In this document: positions 43,310 through 54,993 of the stretch, one piece after another | How positions within the stretch are numbered: the first letter of the stretch is position 1 | Layout: each line of letters begins with the position of its first letter | NCBI GenBank assembly: GCA_050084985.1 | Contig: JBITNC010000001.1 | Coordinates: forward strand, 16,058,001 to 16,122,000 | DNA from: Nageia nagi | Lineage: Eukaryota > Pinophyta | DNA length: 64,000 nucleotides | Reading direction: 5' to 3' | Translations under genes and position numbers: made by a program | Notes under the pieces: generated by a model | Databases searched by the model: none | Told to the model about the DNA's origin: nothing | Seen by the model: the letters and a program-made list of their open reading frames with translations, nothing else

Positions 43310-46197
43310 AATGTGAAAAATAATAAGCATGTGGTCTAAAAAATAACATTATATATTTAATTTTATACAAGTAACTAAATAATACATGTTAAATTTATCA
43401 AAAAAGACATGCTTGATTTGTTTCACAAGGGAAAATGTTTACAACTTAAGTATATATCTCATGTACCCAATACATTTGTCATCACCAAGAACCATAAATG
43501 AAGAGTGACATTGTTGAGGCTTATTTTTTTGTCTAAAATTAGGCCTTCACTTGGATGCCCATAAGGTGGAGCCGAGGTACTACCAATCTTCAACCAATTC
43601 ACCTTGGGAAATATTATACTCTCATAAGGAGAAGTACTTACTATTTTCTAAGTTATGAATTATATTGGATTGACCAAATTATTAATCTTGATTAGGTTTC
43701 AAGTTTTCCTTCTAGGTTATCAAGATAATCCTTGAATGGATGTGCGAACATGTGGTATCACTACACACAAGCTTGTCCACCTATTGGAGTTATATCTAGA
43801 ACAATAAAGGAATTAAGGGAAATTGAGAAGTACATACTTTCACCATTTGGATTGTTAGACTAAAGGCTCCAATCTACCTGTCCTCACCTCATGGCTCCCC
43901 AAACAAGTCATGCTATAGAATGTACATGCGAATGTGTTCATTTAAGAGGGTTTCTCATTTCAATGTTTGTGATTTTTGCATAAGTAAATAAATCAAAATG
44001 CATAACATGAAGTAAAAGAGCATAAGTAAAAACATCATCCATTTGTAAGTTTTGAAATCTAAGAGTCCAATGTGTTTTCTTTACCAACCCCTAAAGGACA
44101 TCTTTACATCATTCCTTATTTTGCACAAGTCCACTCAATACTTTGCATAAGGAAGTTTAATGCATCAAAACTTAACATTTTTTAATTAAGCATGCACATT
44201 TCATGCATCATTCCATTAACTTTAAACAATTAAGTAATAAATATGCATCTTTTAACTTAAATAATAAGTAATATGAGGATATAAGATATTTAAAGTAATG
44301 GTCATTCTATTCTTTGACATAAAGATTTTAAATAAAAAATCACATAAAATTTTCCCCTTTTTTACTTAAAAATTATGATCCCAAATACTTCTCTTACTTG
44401 ATCTAAGATGAATTTTATTAAGGCTAAAAATACTTTCAAAGTACTAAAGAGTAACCTTAATATACAAAGTAAAAAAAATTACTTTTTGATGTCACGTAAA
44501 AAAAAATTAACTTTGACACTAGAGAAAAAAATACTTGCCTTTATTGTAAGAATACTTCAAAAAAAATCCTTTATTTTTACTTGAAAAATATTTTTAACTA
44601 TAAAATAAGGGATGTCATTAGATATAGTAATAATACTTTCAAATATTAAGGAGTATTTAAAAAAAAAGGTTCACCTTTCAAGCATTAAACTAAAGAATAT
44701 GATTACTTGTAAGACATTAAAGGCTTAGGTGAAGCCTTACCCCACATAATATTTTTAATATGACATATAAAGCCCACACTCCACCTAGATGCATTAAATT
44801 TGTCATCAAGTTTAATGCATCTTTTTACATTTTACTCCATGCAATAGGCATGTCATGATAAAAGAAGGGGTTGCTTGTAAGAAAGCAAAAAAAAAATTAA
44901 TGCCTCAAAAGTAATGCAACAACCAAGAATTAAGGAGAGCTTAAAAAAAAGGAAACATAAAAGGGGGATAGTGCATAAGACTCATGAGGATTTAAATTCA
45001 ACATTATATAGGTTAAAAAATGGAAAAGAAGGAGAACCACCCAATCAGGATAGGCATAGGGCTCAAGATACTACTGGAGGAGAGAGAATAGGTTAGGTGA
45101 GAGGAGAGGTGCGAGGTTGGCCTTGAGAGAGGAGGACAAGGAGCTAAATAATAGATGCTAGTCTCTTATCCATGTAGGGCAAGAGAATGAGAGATTTGTG
45201 AAGGGGAAAAGAGTAGGCATAGGGAGGAGATAAGGAAAAAAAAGGACCCCCCATCCATGCAAAAGAATCCAAAGTAACAATCAATAGCTAAGGGCATCAA
45301 ACATATACCAAGCAACATTCAGTATTCAAGCACCAACCAGAATAGGGTGATGTTGTTAATAGGAAGGAGAGAGGAGGCTACATGAGAGGTGGGCGATGCT
45401 ACACATGGGGGGTTTCAAATAAAACATAGGGAGGTCGAAGTGCCTAGAAGAAAAATCAACTGATAGAGATTGAGAGAGAGCAGGCATAGAGGTGGATGAG
45501 GTTTCAAACCCTTATGCTAGAATCTTGAGCCCAAACATCCTAGAACAGTCGACCCATAACAAAGAGGAAAACCAATTTTCAAAAATAACTTTTAGAAATA
45601 ATGAATGTAGTCAAAGGTTATTAAAAAAAACAAACCTTATTATTAAAAAATATTATTATTTAAACAAAATATCTCATTAAAAAATAAAAGAAATACTTAT
45701 CTAAAAAGTCTCCTTCCCTCCCCCTTTTTTAAAAAAAAGTTAAATCATACTTTTGAAAAAAAATTGGTAATTACTTCCCTTATAGTTTACACTAAAAAAT
45801 TGTGAAAAAAAATTGAAGTATTTTTAAAAAGGTACTTCAAATTTAACTACAATATATTAATGCTATTTTAAGAAAAAAAATTGCATCTAACAAAATAGTG
45901 TTAGTAATTATATAGAAATTTTTGTATACTAACCCTTTAAAAAAAGTTGTAGCAATTAAAAATGCTAGTAACATAGAGGGTTAGTAAAAAAAACTTTGTT
46001 AGTCATATTTTCTCTCTCTCTCTTTTTAAAAGGACTAACACATAACAAGTAATATGTTAGTAGCATAATGTAATAATCTATAAAATAATCAAGGAGGAGG
46101 AAATATATACCTTCTCTTAGTTTTACCTCACCAATGGAGTGAAAGATGAAGAATGAAGATAAATCACCAAGATGTTGAAGAAGAGCTTTCACACCAA
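43310..46197 (-). other. Element D leader
   Basis: About 2.9 kb between gag and the PBS. Its ends match element E's leader, but 44,880-45,560 is a G/A-rich segment ('gagaggagaggtgcgaggtt', 'gggaggagataagg') with no counterpart in E, so it may be its own acquired insert. A 60-codon basic ORF there (44,914-45,096) has no recognisable domain. Confidence 0.55.
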
Positions 46198-46209
46198 GCT
46201 CTGATACCA
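46198..46209 (-). other. Element D primer-binding site
   Basis: Minus-strand TGGTATCAGAGC, a perfect initiator tRNA-Met PBS. Confidence 0.85.
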
Positions 46210-46211
46210 AA

Positions 46212-46693
46212 TGTGAGGATTGAAATATAACATAAACAACCCTATACAACCAAGATCTCATGAAATTTCAAACTCATAACTAAATAACTCAAAGTAAACA
46301 ATCTCACAAAGATAACTCAAGAGATAAAGTGGTTCCTCCAACTAGGAGTACATTCACTAACTAGATCTTACTTCATTCACAAATATGAACTCTTACAAAT
46401 ATCTTAAACACTATCCTATAGCATAACTTTACTCCACAAATTGGTGTGTAATCACAAATAGGGAAACTTTTATTTATAGGCTAAAATCCCTCTTTGGATC
46501 ACCCTTTTACCTAATGTACAAAGGCATGACATGCAACACCCTTTTACCCAAGGAGCATGCTCATGACATAGAATGTAGGACAAGTTACATTATCATACTT
46601 AAACATTTAAGATATCTAATGATAACCTTAAGTATTAGTGAATTTACAAAAAGGATTAATATAAATATTTATAATAATGCATTATACATTCCA
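46212..46693 (-). repeat. Element D 5' LTR
   Basis: 482 bases from 'tgtgaggattg' to 'acattcca', matching 29,676-30,158. Confidence 0.85.
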
Positions 46694-46764
46694 GCATTTT
46701 TAACTAAATTCTTAATAGCATCATACAACTGGTGTTTCTAAGGAAAAATTTCAATAGGAGATAA

Positions 46765-47362
46765 CTATATAGAATTAGATTCCATGACATGTTCAACAGG
46801 AGATAATTGTTCAAGGTCCAATTCCATGAACTCATTTAATACATGCCCAATTAGAGGTGTCTTAAAATCAGCTTGAGGTGATATAGAATCAGTTGGAGGT
46901 AACTCATTTAAATCAAATCTAGAATCAGAACACAACTCAATGCTAGATTCAATAGGAAACTCATTTAAATCAAATCTAAATTTAGTAGGCAACTCGATGC
47001 TAGATTCAACATGCCATCCATTTTCAAGTAGTCTTGTAATCTTCCAAGGCATGTTTGTAAATTTTATCTCATAAGGAATAGGGAAAATCACAGATAAAAA
47101 ATCTTTCACCATAATTGGTAACTTGATATTTGCTCTAAATGTCTGATTAAATTTGCACCCAATATAGATTAGGATCTATTTCATGATGATGGCCTTGGGA
47201 ATCAAGGATTATATGGGATTTTTTGAAATAAGTTTCATATTTCTTAGCTTTCATGTTCTTTTCCCAAAAATTAAAAGACTTTAGGTGATACTTGTGTTTG
47301 TAGAATGGTAATGCATAGTAGAGAAGTTTGTGGAAGCTCCAATCCAACCTCCTTCCACTCAT
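46765..47362 (-). pseudogene. MULE transposase C-terminal region with DLNxxP repeats
   Basis: The first frame (47,362-47,147) reads RLDWSFHKLLYYALPFYKHK, matching the plant MULE segment before the SWIM zinc finger ('RLDWL...L...V.PYY...'), and ends near DPNLYWVQ. A second frame (47,112-46,765) carries an internal duplication, ESSIELPTKFRFDLNEFP and ESSIELCSDSRFDLNELPP. The DLNEFP and DLNELP sequences fit the DLNxxP form of the EAR repressor motif, which also occurs by chance in acidic plant transposase ends. The SWIM finger itself is not seen. It is inactive, and copia element D lies just downstream. Confidence 0.6.
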
Positions 47363-47569
47363 ATTTATCTTTTCACCAAAAAATCAAAGCTTTATGGATC
47401 CATGGTAATATTTGATGGTAGAATTTATTTCCTAGTTTGAATGTGGAAAATTACAAAATCTCTTCATTTACATGGTTGCAAAAGACATAAAAGAGGTATA
47501 ATAAGAAATTGATTTTGTTAATAATAAATAGGTACAATAATAAGACCTAACAACATAACCTTTGTATGC

Positions 47570-47990
47570 AAACTACTTTGGAATCAAACCTAACAACATA
47601 ACCTTTGTATATGAGTATACTTACAGCCAACCATATTAGTTTAATGAATGAAGGTTGGAAATAATTTGATATCTTGAGTGAATCTTATTGCCAAATGTTT
47701 GACAAGATGCATGATGCATACATAGTTTCATGAACTCCAATGGTAGCAAGATATGCATAAAATGGGTTTTTTTGAAAAGGCTCTATATTCTTTTAGGTTG
47801 ATACAATTATTAGGTATAAAGCCAAACTCTACCCTGATAGACATACTATGGTTGTGACTATCTTGATAGACATGTATTCAAAATGTGAAAGAACCAATAA
47901 GACACTTGGATGTAGTTGGATTGAAGTTGACAAAAGGGCATAAGATTTTTGTGCATGATATAAGTTATAAGGAAACAATCTTAATATAAG
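47570..47990 (+). pseudogene. PPR pseudogene fragment lodged between MULE parts
   Basis: Plus-strand translation shows NNITFVYEYTYSQPY (the 'ITFV.VL.ACSH' type block), DKMHDAYIVS then TPMVARYA and NGFF (PPR motif 'D.M..R..VSW..MIA.YAQNG'), IDMYSKCE and LGCSWIEVDKRA (E motif). Blocks are out of their usual order or separated by deletions, with stops at Trp/Gln positions. MULE coding sequence on the minus strand ends at about 48,040 on one side and resumes at 47,362 on the other, so this PPR piece lies within the MULE's span. A 25-base direct repeat 'aacctaacaacataaccttt' occurs at about 47,547 and 47,588. Confidence 0.7.
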
Positions 47991-48039
47991 TCAAATATTT
48001 TCCATTTATATTAAAATTAATCTAATTATTTACTGATCT

Positions 48040-49300
48040 TATCATTGGAAACTAATTGCCGATGGAAGTAGGCTAATAACTTTGTCTCCTCCTCAATATC
48101 TTTAAATAAATCATTGATAAGTGTGTTTACTTCATCTATTTTCTATATTGCATGCATAAGTTATCCCAACTTGAAGAAAATTCTACCATGTACATGTTTG
48201 GAACATACATATGTTTGGATATTTTTTAGTCAATTTCTACATATATGCCATAAATAGATCAATTTCTTGCAGTTGAACACCCTCATATTTCATACATTCA
48301 AAAATATTTTATGAAACTATGAACTAAAATATGTTGAAAAAGAATCTAGAATTTTAATTGAACTTCATAACTCAAACCTGATTGCTTCTATTTCATCTTT
48401 TGAATCATACATCATGAATGCATTCACCTTCCAATCAGGTTGAAGTTATTTACATTGATAATGTAATATTTGTATCCATTCTTCTATATCCTTTGTTCAA
48501 TTTTGATGAGCAAACACCCATGCAACTAATAAACCACACTCTTTATCATAAAAAATAAGCAATGTGTGGATTTGTAACTGTAATTGATAACAAACAAATT
48601 TATAATGCAAGAATTGGTTGAATTACAGGTACAAAATAAAATAATACTCTGAACTTACCTTATATTTGGTAACACTAAATGTTGTGTCCATTGTGATGAC
48701 ACTATTGTGTGATAATTCAACCATCTTTTGTAATACCCATAGACATTGAATGCCAAGAATAAAATATTAAATCTCCTCATTCATTCCATGATAAATAAGA
48801 TAATTCTCTTTTTTTGCTTCATACCATTTATGTACACTTATATGGTCATTATCATCTTTTTCTATTTTCATTCTTTGTAGCCTACATTTTATATTTATCA
48901 CATATTTTCTCATGACACATACATCTCTACCTATCAGTAGATCACCAAAATAGTCCTTCAAGTACCATACATTAGTAATTTTGCCAATAGACACACCTAT
49001 AGATCATAATACCTAAATATGAGATAAAAATTGCAATGAAAAATACAGTGCAAGATTTGACTTCCCCTCTCTTGATGGGTCATTAAGACCACAACAAGGA
49101 GTTCCATTTAAATCCACATGATTGAAACTGTTACATGTTATGAATGCAACTTTAGGTTTGCATTCATATACATGTACAAGTAAATGATACTTACATACTC
49201 TATGTTGGATAAAATACCTCTTCCTTTTTGGTGGTAAAGGGCTTTCCTATTATCTTCATGACCATGTGAGCACCAATACTTGAAATTACATAGTAATTGA
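48040..49300 (-). pseudogene. MULE transposase, N-terminal and catalytic core region
   Basis: Minus-strand reading: KYWCSHGHEDNRKALYHQKG (about 49,260), the frame 48,994-48,767 with KWYEAKKENYLIYHGMNEE, then FILGIQCLWVLQKM and HNSVITMDTTFSVTKYK (first catalytic Asp in 'MDTTF'). An 81-base GT-AG intron (48,658-48,578) follows, then LLIFYDKECGLLVAWVFAHQ and DWKVNAFMMYDSKDEIEAIR (second block). This is the plant Mutator-like MULE family with the 'GVPVAWII' and 'DD...EI.AIR' signatures. Stops and frameshifts make it a pseudogene. Past 48,040 the next expected segment appears only at 47,362. Confidence 0.85.
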
Positions 49301-49845
49301 ATAGTTAATATATCCAAATATATATTTCTTTTCCTTTATATAATGAAAAATAAACTTTAGAACACTAAACAACACTTACATCAATGAAGTTCATAAGCCA
49401 TGTCCCTTTTGTGGATTCACATAATTAATTATTCTTTATCACACGAACGAGCAATTTGCTAATGGATTATTTTCTTTACCTTTTATGAAGTCTTTCAATC
49501 TACAAAGAGGTATAGATACTACCTTATCTATGTTATTACTTCCAGTTGCATGAACCTAACTCCATGATAAGTAAATGTGAGTAAACACCCCTATCCCATG
49601 TATTTCTTAGACAAACACTCTTAATTTCTTTTGCCAATTCTTAACCTTCACCATTATACCTCAACATTTAGAACAAATGCATAATCAATAGATAAACAAA
49701 GTAACGTTTTCATATAAGAGAACAAAAGATTAATAATATAAATTGAAAAAACATAACTCAATAGATAAAAAAGAAATTTTTTCATATAGATCATGAAATT
49801 TATATTAGTTGCAGGTTGATCTTCTCTCCCAATTCATTAAGGGAT
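49301..49845. other. No gene recognised
   Basis: AT-rich, possibly MULE 5' flank. I found no clear terminal inverted repeat. Confidence 0.35.
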
Positions 49846-49849
49846 TTTG

Positions 49850-50565
49850 ATGAAAGATACAAGAATTAAGAAGATACCTGGATGTAATTGGATTGGAATT
49901 GATATAAGGATACATATTTTTCTTTTAAGAGATAGATCACACAAAAAAACATAGGAGATCTATAAAAAATTGGACAAATTATCAAGCGAGATGAGAGCAA
50001 TAGGGTATATTCCAAATACAATACATGTGTTGCATGATTTGGAGGCTGACTATAAGGAGTTACTACTTTTTTCAGCATAGCAAAAATTTGGCAATTGAAT
50101 TTGGGTTGTTAAAGACTCTCCTTGGAACCATTATTAGAGTTGTCAAGAACCTTAGTGTATGCAGTGATTGCCATACTACAACCAAGTTTATCTCTAATAT
50201 TATTGCAAGGGACATTATTGTGAGTTCCCTAATAGATATGTATGCATAATGTGAAAGAATACATAAGGCTCGAGAATTGTTTAACAACATGATGCAAACA
50301 CAGTTTCATAGAATGCAATGTTTGGAGGTTATGTGATTAATGGCTACAACAAGGATGCCATTAAATTCTTTTAAGCATATGTAATTATCAAATACAAAGG
50401 TAAACTATATAAAAAATTATTTCTCTACCACCATAGTGAAACTTTGGTAAGTATATTTAGGTTATTAAAGACCCACACTAGAAATGCAATGATTGGATAC
50501 AACAACAATGCCCTTAAACTCATTGATTTGATGAAGCACTTTTGAACCAACCCTACCAGCATAAT
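49850..50565 (+). pseudogene. PPR-DYW pseudogene fragment, cut by gypsy element F
   Basis: Reads RIKKIPGCNWIGIDIRIHIF, SSEMRAIGYIPNTIHVLHDL, NLAIEFGLLKTLLGTIIRVV and VCSDCHTTTKFISNIIARDI, the E+/DYW region in normal order. Then, unusually, PPR-repeat sequence follows (LIDMYA, ARELFNNMMQT). The terminal DYW is missing. Stops at several sites. The end, '..ccctaccagcataat', is interrupted by the LTR of element F, and the expected next residues (ITFVCVL) resume after F at 57,945. Confidence 0.82.
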
Positions 50566-51288
50566 TGTTATTACCTAAAAATGAATTTTAATTTAATTAA
50601 AATACCCTTTTAGGTATTCAAAATTATTTATTTAATTTATTAAATAGATATTCTTTTCAATATGCACTCTCATCTACCTTTATTTTTTGTGGTAACAAGT
50701 TGGCTTGACATCACAATAAGCCTAAGAAGGAACCTTAGCACTAGAACTATTTCCTATAATGGTGGAGGGGTTGTGCATAATCAAAGATATGATATGATAT
50801 AATCTTGAATCCTTGATAGGTGGTAATATACTTGTGTCATTCTATACTAGTGTTTCTTAATGCCACCTAGTATTTTTGGATTTTGTTATACTTTGATCTC
50901 TTTATTCCTATGATCTTTTATCCATTCTCGAGCAAGATTTCATACATCAAAGGTGAGATGATGATTTTGAGTGAAAGGGTAAGGTATTCTAGAATAGTAA
51001 CCAAAAAGCATAAATGGGTTCCTAGCACCAACACTAGGTTGAGGTAGGATTCTTGGCTCTGTATTTCAGATAAGCTCATCATTCTTCCTCTTTTGATAGG
51101 ATATCACCTTTAATTTTGATAATAGGTAAAGTATAAGTTTGTATCTTTTGTAAATCCAATTTTGATAGATCAAGGTCATTTAGGTCATTGTTATCTTTCA
51201 TGTCATTGATTTCTTATTATTTCATTATTAATTGGTTAAATTTAATATTCTATAAATAACCCTAATTATTATTATTTTGGTTATAATA
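50566..51288 (+). repeat. Element F 5' LTR
   Basis: Begins TGTTATTACCTAAAAATG. Shares 'taaaataccctttta' and 'tttatttaatttattaaat' with the right LTR. The sequence after it, 'attggtcaacctgactcc', would be the PBS, but I cannot assign the tRNA. Confidence 0.82.
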
Positions 51289-51473
51289 ATTGGTCAACCT
51301 GACTCCTTTTCAATACATCACTATATCCTTCACTAGTTATGCCAAATCCCTAGGATTTTGGATAGGACTAATCTTTCATTTTAAGTGTTTCTAAAATGGA
51401 ACCAATTGAGTTTCTTTCCATGGTCAATAGTTTTTATGAGGCAACCAAAGATAATATAAAGAAAATGCTATAT

Positions 51474-52708
51474 GGGAATGAAGAAAGAAGTGAAGCCTCT
51501 AACATTAGGGGAAATAATTGATCCGTTAGAGGTACTCCACCCATGTCTAGGGATTTGAATCTACTATGTGCTGGATTTGAAATACTATGGTACCTGATTT
51601 GCAAGTGGAACCTATTTTTAATACATATAATGGTGAGGCATATCCTATAGCTCATATTAAGGATTTCAAGATGAAGTTCGAATTGAAATTTAGGGTGAAT
51701 GATAATTTGATGGCTAAGTACATTCCTACTACATTTAGAGGTGATGCACTCAATTGGTACTTCTCTTTACCCACTAATTCCATTAATTAATATGCACAAC
51801 TCATCTCATAATTTTATATCCATTTCAAATATCATGCTCCTAGAAAAATGATAGTTTCAGATTTAGTTAGTGCTATCCAAGGTCCAAATGAAATATTTGA
51901 TAAATTTGCACAACATTTCCAAAAAATATGAATCATGATTCTTGAACCCTTATCTGAGTCCCATGTCACATCCATTTTTTTTCCATAATATCCACCCTAA
52001 ATTGGAGTTCATAGCTTTGGATTATATGACACTACCATTTACAGAAATTGTGCATAGGCTTACCCAAAAGGAGAAGTGCTTAGTTGACATGGGAATGAAG
52101 AAATAAGTGAAGCCTCTAACACTGGGGGAAAAATTTGTTCTATTAGAGGTGCTCCATCCATTTCTAGGGATTCAAATATGTTATGTGATAATATTCACAA
52201 TACTAGGGCACCCAAATTGCAAGTGTAACCTATTTTCGATACATATAATGGTGAGGGAGATCCTATGGCTCATATTAAGGCTTTTGAGATGGAGTTTGAA
52301 TTGAAATTTGGGGTGAATGATAATTTCATGGTTAAGTACTTCCCTACTACATTCAAAGGTGATGCATTCAATTGGTACTTCTCTTTACCCACTAAATCCA
52401 TTAATTGCTATGCACAACTCATCCCATAATTTTATATGCATTACAAATATCATGCTCCTAGACAAATGAAAGTTTCAGAATTAGTTAGTTCTATCCAAGA
52501 TCCAAATGAAAAATTTAATTAATTTAAATAATGTTTCCAAAAAATATGAAGCATGATTCCTTGAACCCTTATATGAGTCCCATGTCACATCCATATTTTT
52601 CCATAATATCCATCCTAAATTAAATTTCATATATTTGTATTATATGACACTAATATTTATAGAAATTGTGTATTGACTTACCCAAAAGGAGAATTTCTTA
52701 GTTGACAT
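51474..52708 (+). repeat. Tandem duplication of gag sequence in element F
   Basis: Two units of about 617 bases start 'gggaatgaagaaagaagtga' (51,474) and 'gggaatgaagaaataagtga' (52,091), and both end 'cttagttgacat'. They differ at several tens of positions. Confidence 0.85.
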
Positions 52709-53200
52709 AGGTGAATTAAAATATGGAAACCTTAATAAGGAAACTAAGGAAGGTAGACATTAGAAAAAGGAAGATAAAGAGGTATATGCCATAGAGGAAC
52801 CCCCATATAAAGAGCAACAAAAGAGCCAAGCAAACCAAAATTTTAGTAAAAACATTAGGTTAACTTTAACTATTACCATTATGTTCAAGGATTGCCTACA
52901 AAAAGGACTAATCAAACTTGATCTGAAGAAATAACTAGATCCTCATGATGATAAACCTAGTTGGTACAATGAGGCAAAATTTTGCGAATATCACAAGCTA
53001 AAAGATCATATAACAACTACATGCATGATATTAAGAAAATAATTACAAAAATAATTAGATGATGATAAAATAGAGTCCTATATAGTTGAATCAAAGGAAG
53101 CTAAACCCCTCACAATGAATATCATATTCAACCAAGAACTATGTGGCACTACTAGGAGAGGAAGATCTAGAGGGAGTGTTAATTAGGCCATGATAGAGCA
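51587..53200 (+). pseudogene. Element F gag (partly duplicated)
   Basis: Copy one reads NTYNGEAYPIAHIKDFKMKF and GDALNWYFSLPTNSIN. Copy two has the same with GEGDPMAHIKAFEMEFELKF. This is the Retrotrans_gag pattern ('F.G..DP..H...F......' and 'L...A..WY..L'). A later zinc-knuckle-like place reads CEYHKLKDH. Gag would form particles. Stops throughout. Confidence 0.8.
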
Positions 53201-53439
53201 AACTAAGGTCCCTCGCAATTTCGATACATAACTTCTCAAATAACTAAAATTAACTTATGCAAATATAAGTATTTTTAAACTTTTACAATCATCAATTGAT
53301 CACAAAAATGCTTTATTCAATATGCTAAAGAAAGTTAAAATTGATGTGGATATTCCTGTTGCTAAATTTATCGAATTAGTAGCTAATATTCATACTAATT
53401 TAGTTTGTAACATGATTTGGTTCTAACATAGTGAATTAC

Positions 53440-53830
53440 CTAGTGAAGATATTATCGAGAAGAATCTAAGATTGTATATCCATGTTAATATTAATGGTAT
53501 TCCTATTAATAAACATTAATTGATACTAGTTCAAATGTAAATGTATGTTCAGTTGAATTATCGTAAAAAAATTTTCCTACAATTTATGCAAAAATGAAAA
53601 TAACCACTATTAGCATAAAAGGGTTTGATAATACTAAGAAAAATGCATTAGATATGTGTCTATGCCTATTGAAGTAGGTGCTAAAACTATTCATCAAAAA
53701 GTTTATATTTTTCAAGTAAAATTGCCATATAACTTGTTGCATGGTACACCATGGATCCATAAGATTAAGGTTGTTACTTATACATTGCATCGATCAATTA
53801 AATTTATACACAAAGGTAAGTAGGTTACTA
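53440..53830 (+). pseudogene. Element F protease
   Basis: Around 53,516 the frame reads LIDTSSNVNVCS, aligning with the gypsy aspartic protease active site where D-T/S-G is usual; here Gly is replaced by Ser. Downstream KLPYNLLHGTPWIHKIKVV matches the 'LLGRPWIH....V.ST' block. Frameshifts are present. Confidence 0.7.
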
Positions 53831-54993
53831 TTCATACAAAGATAATATTACAAATGTATGTTAAGTAACTGAGAGGTTTTTGATCCCTCATGATTTGGTC
53901 AAAAGTGAGGAGGATGCACCAACATCAATCAACAACGTCACTCTATAAGAGGTAGGTTTTAAAGCATATTAAATCATGAAGATTGACATCTGGGAGACTT
54001 TTAGGGATCTTGGATGACCTCTTTCGGTATTGAAAATATAGTCTTATTGCTTGAAGGAGGATAAAATTGAGCACTTCCACTCTGTTCTTGAGAATAATGA
54101 TGACATCATTTAATATGTAAATGTTCTTGATCAGAAGCATGAAGGAAAAAGTGCATCTAATAACAAAGATACAACTTTTGTTTTACAAAAATTATTAGGT
54201 TAGGTAAGCATACATTTCAATAGCATCAATTTTTCTTTCACTAACTAATATATGCATAAATATTAATATGGTGGAAAAGGATTAGGTAAGAATGAGTAGG
54301 CTATCATAAATCCTATTCTAAATGAAGGTTAGCATAAGAGAAAAATAGGTGTTGGATTTGATGGGTCTACACCTAGCTCATCCTCATCAGTCCCAAATCA
54401 TTCAACATATTGATAATAGTGTTCAACATTGCATTACATATATTTTTGATGAGTGGCTACATTAGGGCAAGATGCATGGTCCTACAAAGGAGTTGCATGC
54501 TTATTATGTAGATCTATTCTTACCTCCTACTACTCTAGTTCGAGTGGACATCCTCTAGAATGATGATGTTATCTTTGAGAAGCTGGGTGCATGGAGTGAG
54601 TTCACCAAATCTAGTTAAAAGAGGCTCACAACTTGGTTTGTGTGACATTAGGTTTATTTTGATAAGGTCTACATGGATGATGTAGATATTATAGGTTATA
54701 TCCTTACCTTTTTCTTTATTTTTTTTAAGTTAGTCCTAGATCTAGGTAGTCAGTCTTTCATAGTCAGTCATCTCATTTCCTAATGAGATGATGGTGATAG
54801 GATCTTGGCACCATCACTTTCTTATTCCTATATTTTACGACCAAGTTTAGAAGTAGTAATAAGGGCATTTCCTATGCCTCCCCAACTTAGTGACAAAATA
54901 TACTATCTTAGTTAAGAAACAATAGAAGTAAACATCAGTACCCAAAAGGACCTAAAGTTAATAAAAATAGGAGCTTGGTTAACCTTAGAAGAA

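Larger units (their letters stand above)
29676..46693 (-). mobile_element. Element D: decayed Ty1/copia retrotransposon, host of nested element E
   Basis: Direct repeats of about 483 bases (29,676-30,158; 46,212-46,693) bound a minus-strand element. A perfect initiator-Met PBS lies beside the right LTR and a purine tract beside the left. Removing the nested element E (32,889-41,414 plus one AACAT) leaves about 8.5 kb of gag-protease-integrase-RT-RNase H in copia order. All frames are broken. LTR ends differ by several substitutions and no clean target duplication remains, so D is older than E. It lies immediately downstream of a MULE remnant on the right and 130 bases from element C on the left. 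Confidence 0.9.

Noticed and set aside
29676-46693. Endogenous pararetrovirus or retrovirus
   Set aside because: Domain order protease-integrase-RT-RNase H, LTR ends, PBS and PPT are those of Ty1/copia; no movement-protein, coat or envelope motifs are visible.
29671-46698. A target duplication for element D
   Set aside because: Left flank TTTTT and right flank GCATT do not match; ends have mutated.
46765-47112. EAR-motif transcriptional repressor gene
   Set aside because: The frame continues from a MULE C-terminal region, and there is no DNA-binding domain.
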